Below, in pieces: positions 19,096 to 26,372 of a DNA stretch of 64,000 nt. Each line of letters opens with the position of its first letter. Positions within the stretch are counted from its first letter, which is position 1. The position numbers and the translations under genes are program-made. Source of the stretch: DATFVA01 sp963832355. Lineage in GTDB: Bacteria; Bacteroidota; Ignavibacteria; Ignavibacteriales; Ignavibacteriaceae. The notes under the pieces are model-generated. The model was not told the origin of the DNA, made no database searches, and saw only the letters and a list, made by a program, of their open reading frames with translations. The DNA lies in NCBI GenBank assembly GCA_963832355.1, contig CAWHTX010000016.1, positions 124,001-188,000 on the forward strand, written 5' to 3'.

Positions 19096-19426
19096 ACTTA
19101 TACTCCGTTTTTGTTCTAAAAAGGTTTATTGAATTGGATAAAGGAGCTTTCAGAAGTACGTAAATCCGGCGGATCAGTACAAAAAATGCAAAAATTCCCA
19201 GTGGGTGAGCATTTAAAGATTTATCAATTTCAAAAGAAAGCAGGTAGTGAATTGATTTTCCCAAACCGCAGCCGGGACAGAAATCAATTCCGATATTCTT
19301 AAAAGGACAAACTGAAAAGTGAGACGATCCGTCGATGTTAATGAAAGCCAGTACCAGGATCCCCGAAATCCAGATCAGAGCTTCCGGATTAATTAAATTG
19401 AACATCCTGATAAAATAATTTTTCAT
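19067..19426 (-). CDS. DUF2752 membrane protein
   Basis: A 119-residue protein with the DUF2752 signature CPFKNIGIDFCPGCGLGKS (near residues 40-58), two Cys pairs flanking a short loop, followed by a membrane helix (LGIFAFFVLIRRIYVLL) and preceded by another (ALIWISGILVLAFINI). The biochemical role of the family is not known; the paired cysteines could bind a metal. It overlaps the TM2 gene by 29 bases. The pair recurs in Bacteroidota genomes. Confidence 0.85.
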   Translation of the reverse strand: MKNYFIRMFNLINPEALIWISGILVLAFINIDGSSHFSVCPFKNIGIDFCPGCGLGKSIHYLLSFEIDKSLNAHPLGIFAFFVLIRRIYVLLKAPLSNSINLFRTKTEYKYDQSFTTNA

Positions 19427-19473
19427 TTGAAGTTAACATAAGAGATTCGATGAGGAAGTTCAATAAAAATTTG

Positions 19474-20118
19474 TTAAGCGGCAGATTCCTTCTGCAGATA
19501 GCTGTTAAGCCCTTCAATAGTATTAAAATAGAGGACATCATCAAATTTCGTAAGCACTTCAGTCTGGCCGTTCAGCTCTGCTCTGCCTCCGAGTATTACT
19601 CTCTGATCAGGGAAATTGGTCTTTATTTCCCTCACAACATCAATGAGTTTCATTATATTTATATAAAAACTGAAGGAAAGTCCTACAATATCAGGCTTTT
19701 TCAAATCTATATATTTGAGTATTTCCCTTGTAGGTGTTGAGGCGCCGAGGAAATAGGTTTCCCAGCCGTTCAGCACAAAAATATCAGCTGCCATTCTTGC
19801 ACCCAGCTTGTGGAATTCCTTATTTACACACGAAACAATAGCTTTTTTATTTAATTGCCTTACCGGTGTAATTCGGGATGAGCAATAATAAAGCAGCTCT
19901 TCGGTAATTTCTGTTCCCAGGTGTTCATCCCCCACGGACAGCTTGTTCTGATCCCACATTTTACCTACCTGGTAAAGAGATTTCTGAAACAGTCCCGTAT
20001 AAATTTCAATTATATCGGTTTTTTCATTCAGCAGTCTGTCAATAACACTGCGGCACCTGTTCCTGTCTCCTTCGAGCAGGCCGTTAAAATAATCCAGGTA
20101 ATAAACTTCTCTTATCAT
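19474..20118 (-). CDS. Stand-alone cobalamin-binding protein with CarH-type Wx9EH light-sensor signature
   Basis: A 214-residue protein made of a B12-binding helical bundle (about 1-85) and a Rossmann B12-binding domain (about 90-210). The bundle carries W-DQNKLSVGD-EH, exactly the W-x9-EH motif that in CarH packs against the adenosyl group of coenzyme B12. The Rossmann part has KEFHKLG (the ExHxxG lower-ligand His motif), LGASTP, GLSFS and ILGGRAE. No DNA-binding domain precedes it; the protein starts directly at the bundle. The next gene upstream, 75 bases away in the same direction, is the corrinoid adenosyltransferase that makes the cofactor. I infer a light- or B12-sensing protein acting through protein contacts. 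Corrinoid methyltransferase subunits are the alternative, but they lack Wx9EH. Confidence 0.8.
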   Translation of the reverse strand: MIREVYYLDYFNGLLEGDRNRCRSVIDRLLNEKTDIIEIYTGLFQKSLYQVGKMWDQNKLSVGDEHLGTEITEELLYYCSSRITPVRQLNKKAIVSCVNKEFHKLGARMAADIFVLNGWETYFLGASTPTREILKYIDLKKPDIVGLSFSFYINIMKLIDVVREIKTNFPDQRVILGGRAELNGQTEVLTKFDDVLYFNTIEGLNSYLQKESAA

Positions 20119-20193
20119 ATTGCACCATATTATAAATTTAAAACCGGAAACGCGGCTTTAAAGTTCAATTAATTACCATTAAAATACTAATTT

Positions 20194-20724
20194 TCAGGAT
20201 TCAATGCCCTTCCTTGAAACTATTCCTTTTAAATAATAATGCTTTATTTCACTCATCTCAGTCACAAGATCCGCCATTTCACTTATCTTTTCGGGACAAT
20301 ATCTGCCTGTCAGGATCAGTTCAACCTGTTCCGGTTTCCTTTTTATTGCTTCAATAATCTCATCTTCCGTAAGCAGTTTAAAATAAACTGTTACAAGAAT
20401 TTCATCAAGAATGACGATGTCAAAGGTCCCGCCCCTCATTAAATCAGCTGCTTTTTGAAGTGCTTTCCTTGCCTTTGTTTTCTCTTCCTCCGAGGGAAGT
20501 TCCCGCTTATATACAAAATCATCTCCCCCTTTTTGTTCGATGGTTATCCATTCCGACAAATATTTGAGAGAATTAAGCTCGCTGTATGGATATTCCTTCA
20601 TAAACTGAATAATGTAAGTTTTTAGACCGGCTCCTGCAGCCCTTACCGCCTGTCCTATTGCAGCAGTTGTCTTCCCTTTTCCATTTCCGGTATAAACCTG
20701 TATATAACCTGCCTGTAATCCCAT
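20194..20724 (-). CDS. cobO: Corrinoid adenosyltransferase CobO/BtuR
   Basis: A 176-residue enzyme with the P-loop VYTGNGKGKTTAAIG (residues about 9-23), GGDDFVY, and DIVILDEIL, as in CobA/CobO/BtuR. It transfers the adenosyl group of ATP to cob(I)alamin or cob(I)yrinate diamide, giving coenzyme B12 forms. Length is slightly under the usual 180-200. No other cobalamin synthesis gene and no cobalamin riboswitch is seen nearby, so the gene probably serves corrinoid salvage. Its direct partner is a putative AdoCbl-binding sensor. Confidence 0.93.
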   Translation of the reverse strand: MGLQAGYIQVYTGNGKGKTTAAIGQAVRAAGAGLKTYIIQFMKEYPYSELNSLKYLSEWITIEQKGGDDFVYKRELPSEEEKTKARKALQKAADLMRGGTFDIVILDEILVTVYFKLLTEDEIIEAIKRKPEQVELILTGRYCPEKISEMADLVTEMSEIKHYYLKGIVSRKGIES

Positions 20725-20913
20725 AGTAAATCCTGTTGAGTTTTAATCTTAAACTGAAACATAATTATAATTTTAAATCATTTTTTATTATCGGCAAGAT
20801 AAAATATCCCCATTTGCAGCTTTTTTAGGATGATAATTTCTGGTATGGAATTTTAATACTCAAACCAGCTTTACTACGGATAAATTGAAATTTTTTACTA
20901 AAAGGGTAGAACC

Positions 20914-21033
20914 ATGCAGATTATTTCCGATGCAATGACGATAGTATTTTCTATTACTCTCCTTGTTGTTTTTCTTCTTGCTGCGCTAAGTTTTACACGC
21001 GAAAAGCAAAATAAGGACTCAAATCCTTATTAA
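20914..21033 (+). CDS. Small single-span membrane protein, 39 residues
   Basis: An ATG at 20914, preceded by an AAAAGGG purine stretch, opens a 39-codon frame ending TAA at 21033. The peptide starts MQIISDAMT, has a clear hydrophobic helix (IVFSITLLVVFLLAALSF), and ends with a charged tail (TREKQNKDSNPY). It lies 90 bases before the GlsB/YeaQ-family gene in the same direction. I do not recognise a family. A signal-anchor followed by a polar tail is a typical small membrane protein, but the frame is short enough to be chance. Confidence 0.45.
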   Translation: MQIISDAMTIVFSITLLVVFLLAALSFTREKQNKDSNPY

Positions 21034-21123
21034 CATTTTCCTGAAGAACTTTTCGTTCAGGTGACGGGGTTAACATGTACATCAACAGTGTATGTTATTT
21101 TGTAGCCAAAAATCAGGAAAAGT

Positions 21124-21402
21124 ATGTCATTTCTAGAAATAATAATCCTGCTTATAATTGCAGGAATTTCCGGGGCTATAGGACAGGCTTTAACAGGATT
21201 CTCGAGCGGGGGCTGTTTCCTTTCAATTGCTGTCGGTTTCATAGGTGCACTCATTGGTACATGGATAGCCCATAAAATGGATCTTCCGGAAATCTTCGTA
21301 ATAAATGTAGGGGATGTAACATTCCCGGTTGTGTGGTCAATTCTGGGAGCTGTGGTCTTTACTGCAATCCTGGGCCTTCTTTCACCAAGAAGAAGAACAT
21401 AA
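21124..21402 (+). CDS. GlsB/YeaQ/YmgE-family membrane protein
   Basis: A 92-residue, three-helix, glycine-rich membrane protein (LLIIAGISGAIGQALTGF, then SIAVGFIGALIGTWIAH, then WSILGAVVFTAILGLL). This is the transglycosylase-associated/YeaQ family, small inner-membrane proteins often induced by stress; the name 'transglycosylase-associated' has little biochemical support. It sits between a putative 39-residue membrane peptide and a MarR regulator, all rightward. Confidence 0.85.
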   Translation: MSFLEIIILLIIAGISGAIGQALTGFSSGGCFLSIAVGFIGALIGTWIAHKMDLPEIFVINVGDVTFPVVWSILGAVVFTAILGLLSPRRRT

Positions 21403-21463
21403 AAAAATAATTGATTATTCCCTTGTTAAACATTAGCTTCCTTTATATTTAAAATTTATAAAG

Positions 21464-21913
21464 ATGGGAACACACCATAAAGGCTCTAAAAAAGAGGTTA
21501 CGGCCCTCAATACTTACATCAAACTGGTGCGGGCTGTAGAATCACTAAATCAAAGGCTCTATCCGTTTCTAACCAAACATTCGCTTACAGAAAGCCAGTT
21601 TGCAGTACTTGAAGCTTTATATCATATAGGACCGCTGAACCAGAGAGAGCTGAGCACAAAACTTCTCCGAAGTCCCGGAAATATTACAATGGTTATCGAC
21701 AACCTGGAAAAAAGGAAGTTTGTTAAAAGGGAGAGGGGAGAGCTTGACCGAAGGCATTATATAATTCATCTAACTTCCACAGGAAAAGAATTCATCTCAC
21801 AAATCTTCCCGGATCATCTTGAGGCCATCGTAAACGAACTTGGTGTTTTATCTGATAATGAACAGCATGAGCTTCAAAAGATGTGCAAGAAGATAGGATT
21901 AAAAGATAACTGA
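21464..21913 (+). CDS. MarR-family transcriptional regulator
   Basis: A 149-residue winged-helix regulator. The recognition region reads RELSTKLLRSPGNITMVIDNLEKRKFVKR and the wing ERGELDRRHYIIHLTSTGKEF, with the DRR of MarR wings. N- and C-terminal helices for dimerisation flank it. It lies 61 bases after the YeaQ-family gene and may regulate it. The ligand is unknown. It converges on the sirtuin gene with five bases between stops. Confidence 0.9.
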   Translation: MGTHHKGSKKEVTALNTYIKLVRAVESLNQRLYPFLTKHSLTESQFAVLEALYHIGPLNQRELSTKLLRSPGNITMVIDNLEKRKFVKRERGELDRRHYIIHLTSTGKEFISQIFPDHLEAIVNELGVLSDNEQHELQKMCKKIGLKDN

Positions 21914-21918
21914 CCGGA

Positions 21919-22659
21919 TTATTTATTTTTTATTATTTCATCCTTTATCAGGGGAAGTACTTTTCCCGCCTCACCATAAAAGGATTTATCGGCAAGGTAA
22001 GAAATTTCAGTTTCTTCGATATTAACTTCAATGATATAAGCACCGTTATCGCGGGCAACATAGATAAGCGATGCTGCCGGATAAACTACGGCCGATGTTC
22101 CCACTACAAAGAATATATCGCAATTCCTTGCAGCCTTTTCACCTGCAGTAAACTGGTCCTGCGGCAGGTATTCACCGAACCAGACGATATCCGGTCGTAT
22201 TAACCCGCCGCATTTAGTACACTTTGGAATTTTTCCCGCCATCGGGAGTTCATCGTTATAAAAAGTTTTACATTCGATGCAGTAATTGCGCTCAATATTG
22301 CCGTGGAGCTCATAAACAGTTCTGCTTCCTGCTCTGCGGTGAAAATTATCTATGTTCTGAGTAACTACCGTGACTTCTTTGAACAGATCCTGCATTTCCG
22401 CAATCGCTATATGAGCATTGTTAGGTTTTGATTCATGTATGATCTGTTTCCGGTGGGAATACCATTCCCAGACCATTTCCGGATTTCTCAGGAATGCATT
22501 GAAATTGGCGAGTTCCTCAGGCCTTAGTTTATTCCATATCCCGTCCTTTCCCCTGAAAGTAGGGATCCCGCTTTCGGCAGAAATGCCGGCACCTGTAAAG
22601 AATACTACCGACTCAGCTTCCTGAAGTCTGTTTATTAAACTTTCCGGTATATCAATCAT
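21919..22659 (-). CDS. cobB: SIR2-family NAD-dependent protein deacylase
   Basis: A 246-residue sirtuin. NAD-binding motifs GAGISAESGIPTFRG and TQNIDNFH, the catalytic His in YELHG, and a four-Cys zinc site (CIECK and CTKCGG) are all present. The stretch WYSHRK provides the Tyr-x-x-Arg pair that in class III sirtuins (SIRT5, CobB) recognises succinyl- and malonyl-lysine, so desuccinylase activity is likely in addition to deacetylase. It is the last gene of a leftward run beginning with the hybrid kinase, three bases after the TPR gene. Confidence 0.93.
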   Translation of the reverse strand: MIDIPESLINRLQEAESVVFFTGAGISAESGIPTFRGKDGIWNKLRPEELANFNAFLRNPEMVWEWYSHRKQIIHESKPNNAHIAIAEMQDLFKEVTVVTQNIDNFHRRAGSRTVYELHGNIERNYCIECKTFYNDELPMAGKIPKCTKCGGLIRPDIVWFGEYLPQDQFTAGEKAARNCDIFFVVGTSAVVYPAASLIYVARDNGAYIIEVNIEETEISYLADKSFYGEAGKVLPLIKDEIIKNK

Positions 22660-22662
22660 ATC

Positions 22663-23445
22663 CTAATCATTAAGATCGTTCAACAGCTGCTTTGCTTCGG
22701 CAAGCACCTGGTCATCTTCCTGGTCTTTTTTCGGTGTTTCGATTACCTTCTTTAGATAAATCCTTGCATTATCATATTCATCTTCCTCAAGATAAACTTT
22801 GCCGAGCTCAAGGTAGAACATCCTGAAATTGGGATAGAGATCTACTGCTTTTTTGAGGTGAACCAGTGCGCTGTCTTTATCGGCCCATCCCAGACCCAGA
22901 ACCGCACGGGCAGGCGCCCACTTTTCACTTACTTTTGCATGGGTTCTTCCGAGTATATAGTTAGCCAGCGCCATTGTGTATGCATCACCGTTGTTTAGTT
23001 TGATTGCTTTTTCGCAGTCGTCTTTAACCTGGTTAACAACGCCGCCTACTGTAAAGACTCCCTTGAAGAGGGCTATCCTTCCGTTTACTACGGCCCTTCT
23101 TACATAAACAACCGACTTGTCCTTTGCCAGCTTCACAGCACGATCTGCATAGCCCAATGCCTTTTCATAAACTGCAAGCTGCGCATCCTCTTCATCACCG
23201 TTGGTTGACGGCATTTTAACAGCTATATTAACATACGCGCGGCTGATCCTCCAGAGTATCTTCCAGTTATCGGGAGATAATTTGTCGGCTTTCTGATAAG
23301 CTGCCAGAGCTTTCTGGTTATTGAATTCCTCAGTGTATTTGTCCCCTAACTGAATTAATGAATCGACTGACTGTGCCCCTGCAGCAGTGCTTAAAAGCAG
23401 AATAAATAAAAAAGTTCTGAAGATGCGTTTTGTAAAGATAAGCAT
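22663..23445 (-). CDS. Exported tetratricopeptide-repeat protein
   Basis: A 260-residue protein with a signal peptide (ending AAGAQS) and several TPR units (ALAAYQKADKLSPDNWKILW, YADRAVKLAKDKSVVYVRRA, ALVHLKKAVDLYPNFRMFYLELGKVY). It probably acts in the periplasm as a protein-binding scaffold. It lies between the YhaM-like nuclease (14-base gap) and the sirtuin (3-base gap) in one leftward run. No enzymatic domain is visible. A link to either neighbour is not obvious. Confidence 0.85.
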   Translation of the reverse strand: MLIFTKRIFRTFLFILLLSTAAGAQSVDSLIQLGDKYTEEFNNQKALAAYQKADKLSPDNWKILWRISRAYVNIAVKMPSTNGDEEDAQLAVYEKALGYADRAVKLAKDKSVVYVRRAVVNGRIALFKGVFTVGGVVNQVKDDCEKAIKLNNGDAYTMALANYILGRTHAKVSEKWAPARAVLGLGWADKDSALVHLKKAVDLYPNFRMFYLELGKVYLEEDEYDNARIYLKKVIETPKKDQEDDQVLAEAKQLLNDLND

Positions 23446-23459
23446 GGCAGTCCTTTCTG

Positions 23460-24470
23460 TTAGTCGAAAAGTGATTTGCTAATCTCTTCATCAATATCGG
23501 GAGAAATCCCATGATTGAAGAGTTCTGTGGAGACGAGACTGATGTACTTTGTCCATTTACTGTCAGTTTTCTGATCGTTAAGTATTGCATTTTTATATGC
23601 ATTTACTTTGGCGCTAAGTTCATCCGCCTGATATAGGGTGATAGCTTCAAGGGTTTTGGGAACTACCGGGGAAGCAAACTCCAGTTTTCCCTGGTGACTT
23701 AAAATTACATGAATAAGACAGTCCTTCAGGTCTTCGGGAAAGTCCTTAATCTTTTTAGATTCTTCATTTACGAGCATCGCTGAAATAACTATATGACCCA
23801 GCAGCTTGCCTTTATCTGTATATTCAAATACGGGTTCGTAACTGAGCTCCTCGGTCTTACCAAAGTCATGCAGCATAGCGCCGCAGATCACGATATCCCT
23901 GTTTATCTCAGGGTGAATATCGCACATAAGATCGCAGATCCTGATGATCTCCAGGGTATGCTCCAGCAGTCCGTGTATGTATGCATGATGCCACGACTTG
24001 CCGGCCGGTACATTAATAAACTTTTCAAATCTCTCCCCCTGGAAAATGATTCCCATAAGCTGACGAAGATAAGGATCATTTATTTTGTCCATCCTTGCTG
24101 AGAATTCATCTTTCATTTCCTGCAGATCTCTTTTTGAGTGAGCAAGGAAGTCGACAGCATTTATTCCATCAGAAGGAGCCGCGGGTCTTATAGATGTAAC
24201 TTTAATCTGGGGATTTCCCATGAATTCGTCTATAAACCCGGCTACTTTAACAACAGAGCCGGAGGTTATATAATCTGCGATATCATCAAAGTTATCCCAC
24301 AAATTAGCGTTCAGGGTAAGAGTTTTATCTCCGAGCTCGAGTAAAAGATATTGCTTATTAGCCTTGGTAAGGCGGATCTCGCTTTTCCGCACTATCAGAA
24401 AATGATTAAGTGCGTCCCCCTTTTTTAACTGGTTTAATTCTTTCTGATTGAGCATTTCGGAACGCTGCAA
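23460..24470 (-). CDS. YhaM-like 3'-5' exoribonuclease (OB fold plus HD domain)
   Basis: A 336-residue protein. The first 105 residues form an OB-fold nucleic-acid-binding domain (KQYLLLELGDKTLTLNANLWD...GSVVKVAGFIDEF). Residues about 150-300 are an HD phosphohydrolase with WHHAYIHGLLEHTLEII and the metal-binding AMLHDFGK. This is the layout of Bacillus subtilis YhaM, a 3'-5' exonuclease on RNA and single-stranded DNA. It directly abuts the upstream upxY stop. Substrate preference cannot be told from sequence. Confidence 0.88.
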   Translation of the reverse strand: MQRSEMLNQKELNQLKKGDALNHFLIVRKSEIRLTKANKQYLLLELGDKTLTLNANLWDNFDDIADYITSGSVVKVAGFIDEFMGNPQIKVTSIRPAAPSDGINAVDFLAHSKRDLQEMKDEFSARMDKINDPYLRQLMGIIFQGERFEKFINVPAGKSWHHAYIHGLLEHTLEIIRICDLMCDIHPEINRDIVICGAMLHDFGKTEELSYEPVFEYTDKGKLLGHIVISAMLVNEESKKIKDFPEDLKDCLIHVILSHQGKLEFASPVVPKTLEAITLYQADELSAKVNAYKNAILNDQKTDSKWTKYISLVSTELFNHGISPDIDEEISKSLFD

Positions 24471-24998
24471 TTATGATTTGATAACTTCAATAACACTCTC
24501 TTTCGGGAGATGAGCTATAACAGAACGATTAAGGAGTTCTATAGATACAGAAATTGTTTTGTCATTCTCACTCTCACGGTATGTGCCCTCAACACCGGCA
24601 AAGGGACCTTCTTTAATCCTGACCTTTTTTCCAGGCACAAGACCATTCATTACAAAAAAATCTCCCTCATACTCGAGCATTTTTTTAAGATTGTCAATCT
24701 GCCATTCCGGTATCACTGCAGGTCTGCCTCTTTCGGTAACACACCTGACTATTGAGTATTGTTCAAGAGAAAGCAGCCTCTCTTTTTCATCAGCTTTAAC
24801 GAAGATATATCCGCGTATTACCGGTTCGGTAATCTTCTTTTTACGGTCGCTCCATTGCTTCAGAGTCGTTACAGTCGGAAGATAATGATTTATTCCGTTG
24901 GCCTCCAGTTGTTCGGCCGCTTTAAATTCACTCCTGGGCTTTGTATAAAGAGCAAACCAGGATTTTCCATCCATTTCCCTGGTATCTTCCGTTAACAT
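24471..24998 (-). CDS. NusG-like transcription antiterminator, UpxY type
   Basis: A 175-residue NusG paralogue with an NGN domain (about 10-105; WFALYTKPRSEFKAAEQLE, YLPTVTTLKQWSDRKKKI, RGYIFVKA) and a KOW domain (about 120-170; GKKVRIKEGPFAGVEGTYRE). UpxY/RfaH-type proteins ride on RNA polymerase and allow full transcription of long surface-polysaccharide operons. It is co-transcribed right after ugd with no gap, which supports a polysaccharide role, although no long glycan operon follows here. The target operon is probably elsewhere. Confidence 0.9.
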   Translation of the reverse strand: MLTEDTREMDGKSWFALYTKPRSEFKAAEQLEANGINHYLPTVTTLKQWSDRKKKITEPVIRGYIFVKADEKERLLSLEQYSIVRCVTERGRPAVIPEWQIDNLKKMLEYEGDFFVMNGLVPGKKVRIKEGPFAGVEGTYRESENDKTISVSIELLNRSVIAHLPKESVIEVIKS

Positions 24999-26333
24999 TT
25001 ATTTACCTATAATAGCTTTTCTTCCAATAGAATAATAGGTAAATCCCTTTTCTTCCATCTTCGATAAATCATAAAGATTCCGGCCGTCAAAGATCACCGG
25101 TTTCTTAAGTGTTTTCTTGATCTTGTCGTAGTCGGGTGTCCTGAACTCATTCCATTCGGTAACAATAATTAAAGCATCGGCTCCTTCAAGTGCCGCATAG
25201 GGAGTTTTGCAGTATTCAACTTTATCCTTAAGTATCCTGCGGGATGTTTCCATAGCAGCCGGATCATAAACTTTAACTTTAACTTTATTTTCAAGCATTT
25301 TCTGGATAAGCGCAATTGCCGGTGCTTCACGAACATCATCAGTATTAGGCTTGAATGAAAGTCCCCACACCGCGAAAGTTTTACCCGAAAGGTCTTTCTT
25401 GTAATGATTCTCTATTCTCTCAAAGAACCTGATTATCTGTTTCTTATTTATTTCAACGACGGATTTAAGGATCTTAAAGTCATACTTATTTTCCCTGGCA
25501 GTATTGATCAGCGCCATAACATCCTTTGGAAAGCATGACCCGCCGTAACCGACTCCGGGGAAGAGGAACCTTTTACCTATTCTTGAATCAGAACCCACGC
25601 CGATCCTGACCTTGTCAACTTCAGCCCCGGTGATCTCACAGAGGTTGGCAATCTCATTCATAAATGAGATCTTGGTTGCAAGAAAGGAATTTGCAGCGTA
25701 CTTTGTTACTTCGGCCGACTTCTCATCCATAAAATATATCGGGTTGCCCGACCTTACAAAGGGTTCGTAAAGCTGCTCCATTATATCGCGTGTCTTCTCA
25801 TTGCTTGTTCCTACCACAACTCTTTCCGGTTTCATAAAATCATCTACCGCCATACCCTCTCTTAAGAACTCGGGATTGGAAGCAACATCAAATTCAAAAT
25901 CAGGTGCATGCTTCTTAATGGCATTCCTGACCTTATCGCTTGTTCCTACGGGAACTGTACTCTTATTTACTAATACTTTAAATCCCAGACCGGGATCAGC
26001 TTTGAACATTTTACCAAGATCATCTGCAACTTTAAGTACATACTGCAGATCCGCACTGCCGTCACCATCCTGGGGAGTCGGCAGACACAGGAAAACCAGC
26101 GATGAATGCTTTACAGCCTCAGAAAGTTCGGTCGTAAATTTTAATCTGCCTACCTTTATATTTCTGTCAATAAGTATATCCAGTCCCGGTTCATAGATCG
26201 GTACAATTCCTTTTTTTAATTTTTTAACTTTTTCAGAATCTATATCAACACAATAAACGGTATTACCGGTTTCGGCAAAACATGTGCCTGTTACCAGTCC
26301 AACATATCCGGTCCCGACAATAGCTATATTCAC
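24999..26333 (-). CDS. ugd: UDP-glucose 6-dehydrogenase
   Basis: A 444-residue enzyme of the Ugd/TuaD group. Motifs are GTGYVGLVTGTCFAE (NAD site at residue 7), LPTPQD, NPEFLREG, AANSFLATKISFMNE and the catalytic Cys in GVGYGGSCFPKD. It makes UDP-glucuronate from UDP-glucose. The dehydrogenase at 735-2069 has only distant similarity and belongs to the WbpA-like branch. Ugd, UpxY and the upstream hybrid kinase form one leftward run, consistent with control of acidic exopolysaccharide. Confidence 0.95.
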   Translation of the reverse strand: MNIAIVGTGYVGLVTGTCFAETGNTVYCVDIDSEKVKKLKKGIVPIYEPGLDILIDRNIKVGRLKFTTELSEAVKHSSLVFLCLPTPQDGDGSADLQYVLKVADDLGKMFKADPGLGFKVLVNKSTVPVGTSDKVRNAIKKHAPDFEFDVASNPEFLREGMAVDDFMKPERVVVGTSNEKTRDIMEQLYEPFVRSGNPIYFMDEKSAEVTKYAANSFLATKISFMNEIANLCEITGAEVDKVRIGVGSDSRIGKRFLFPGVGYGGSCFPKDVMALINTARENKYDFKILKSVVEINKKQIIRFFERIENHYKKDLSGKTFAVWGLSFKPNTDDVREAPAIALIQKMLENKVKVKVYDPAAMETSRRILKDKVEYCKTPYAALEGADALIIVTEWNEFRTPDYDKIKKTLKKPVIFDGRNLYDLSKMEEKGFTYYSIGRKAIIGK

Positions 26334-26372
26334 TTAGTTCTCCGTCTTTCTTGTTTGTTAAATTTTTATAAT

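Noticed and set aside
20725..20913. Possible cobalamin riboswitch before cobO
   Set aside because: No B12-box like GCCACTG is present and the region is too short and AT-rich for the fold.
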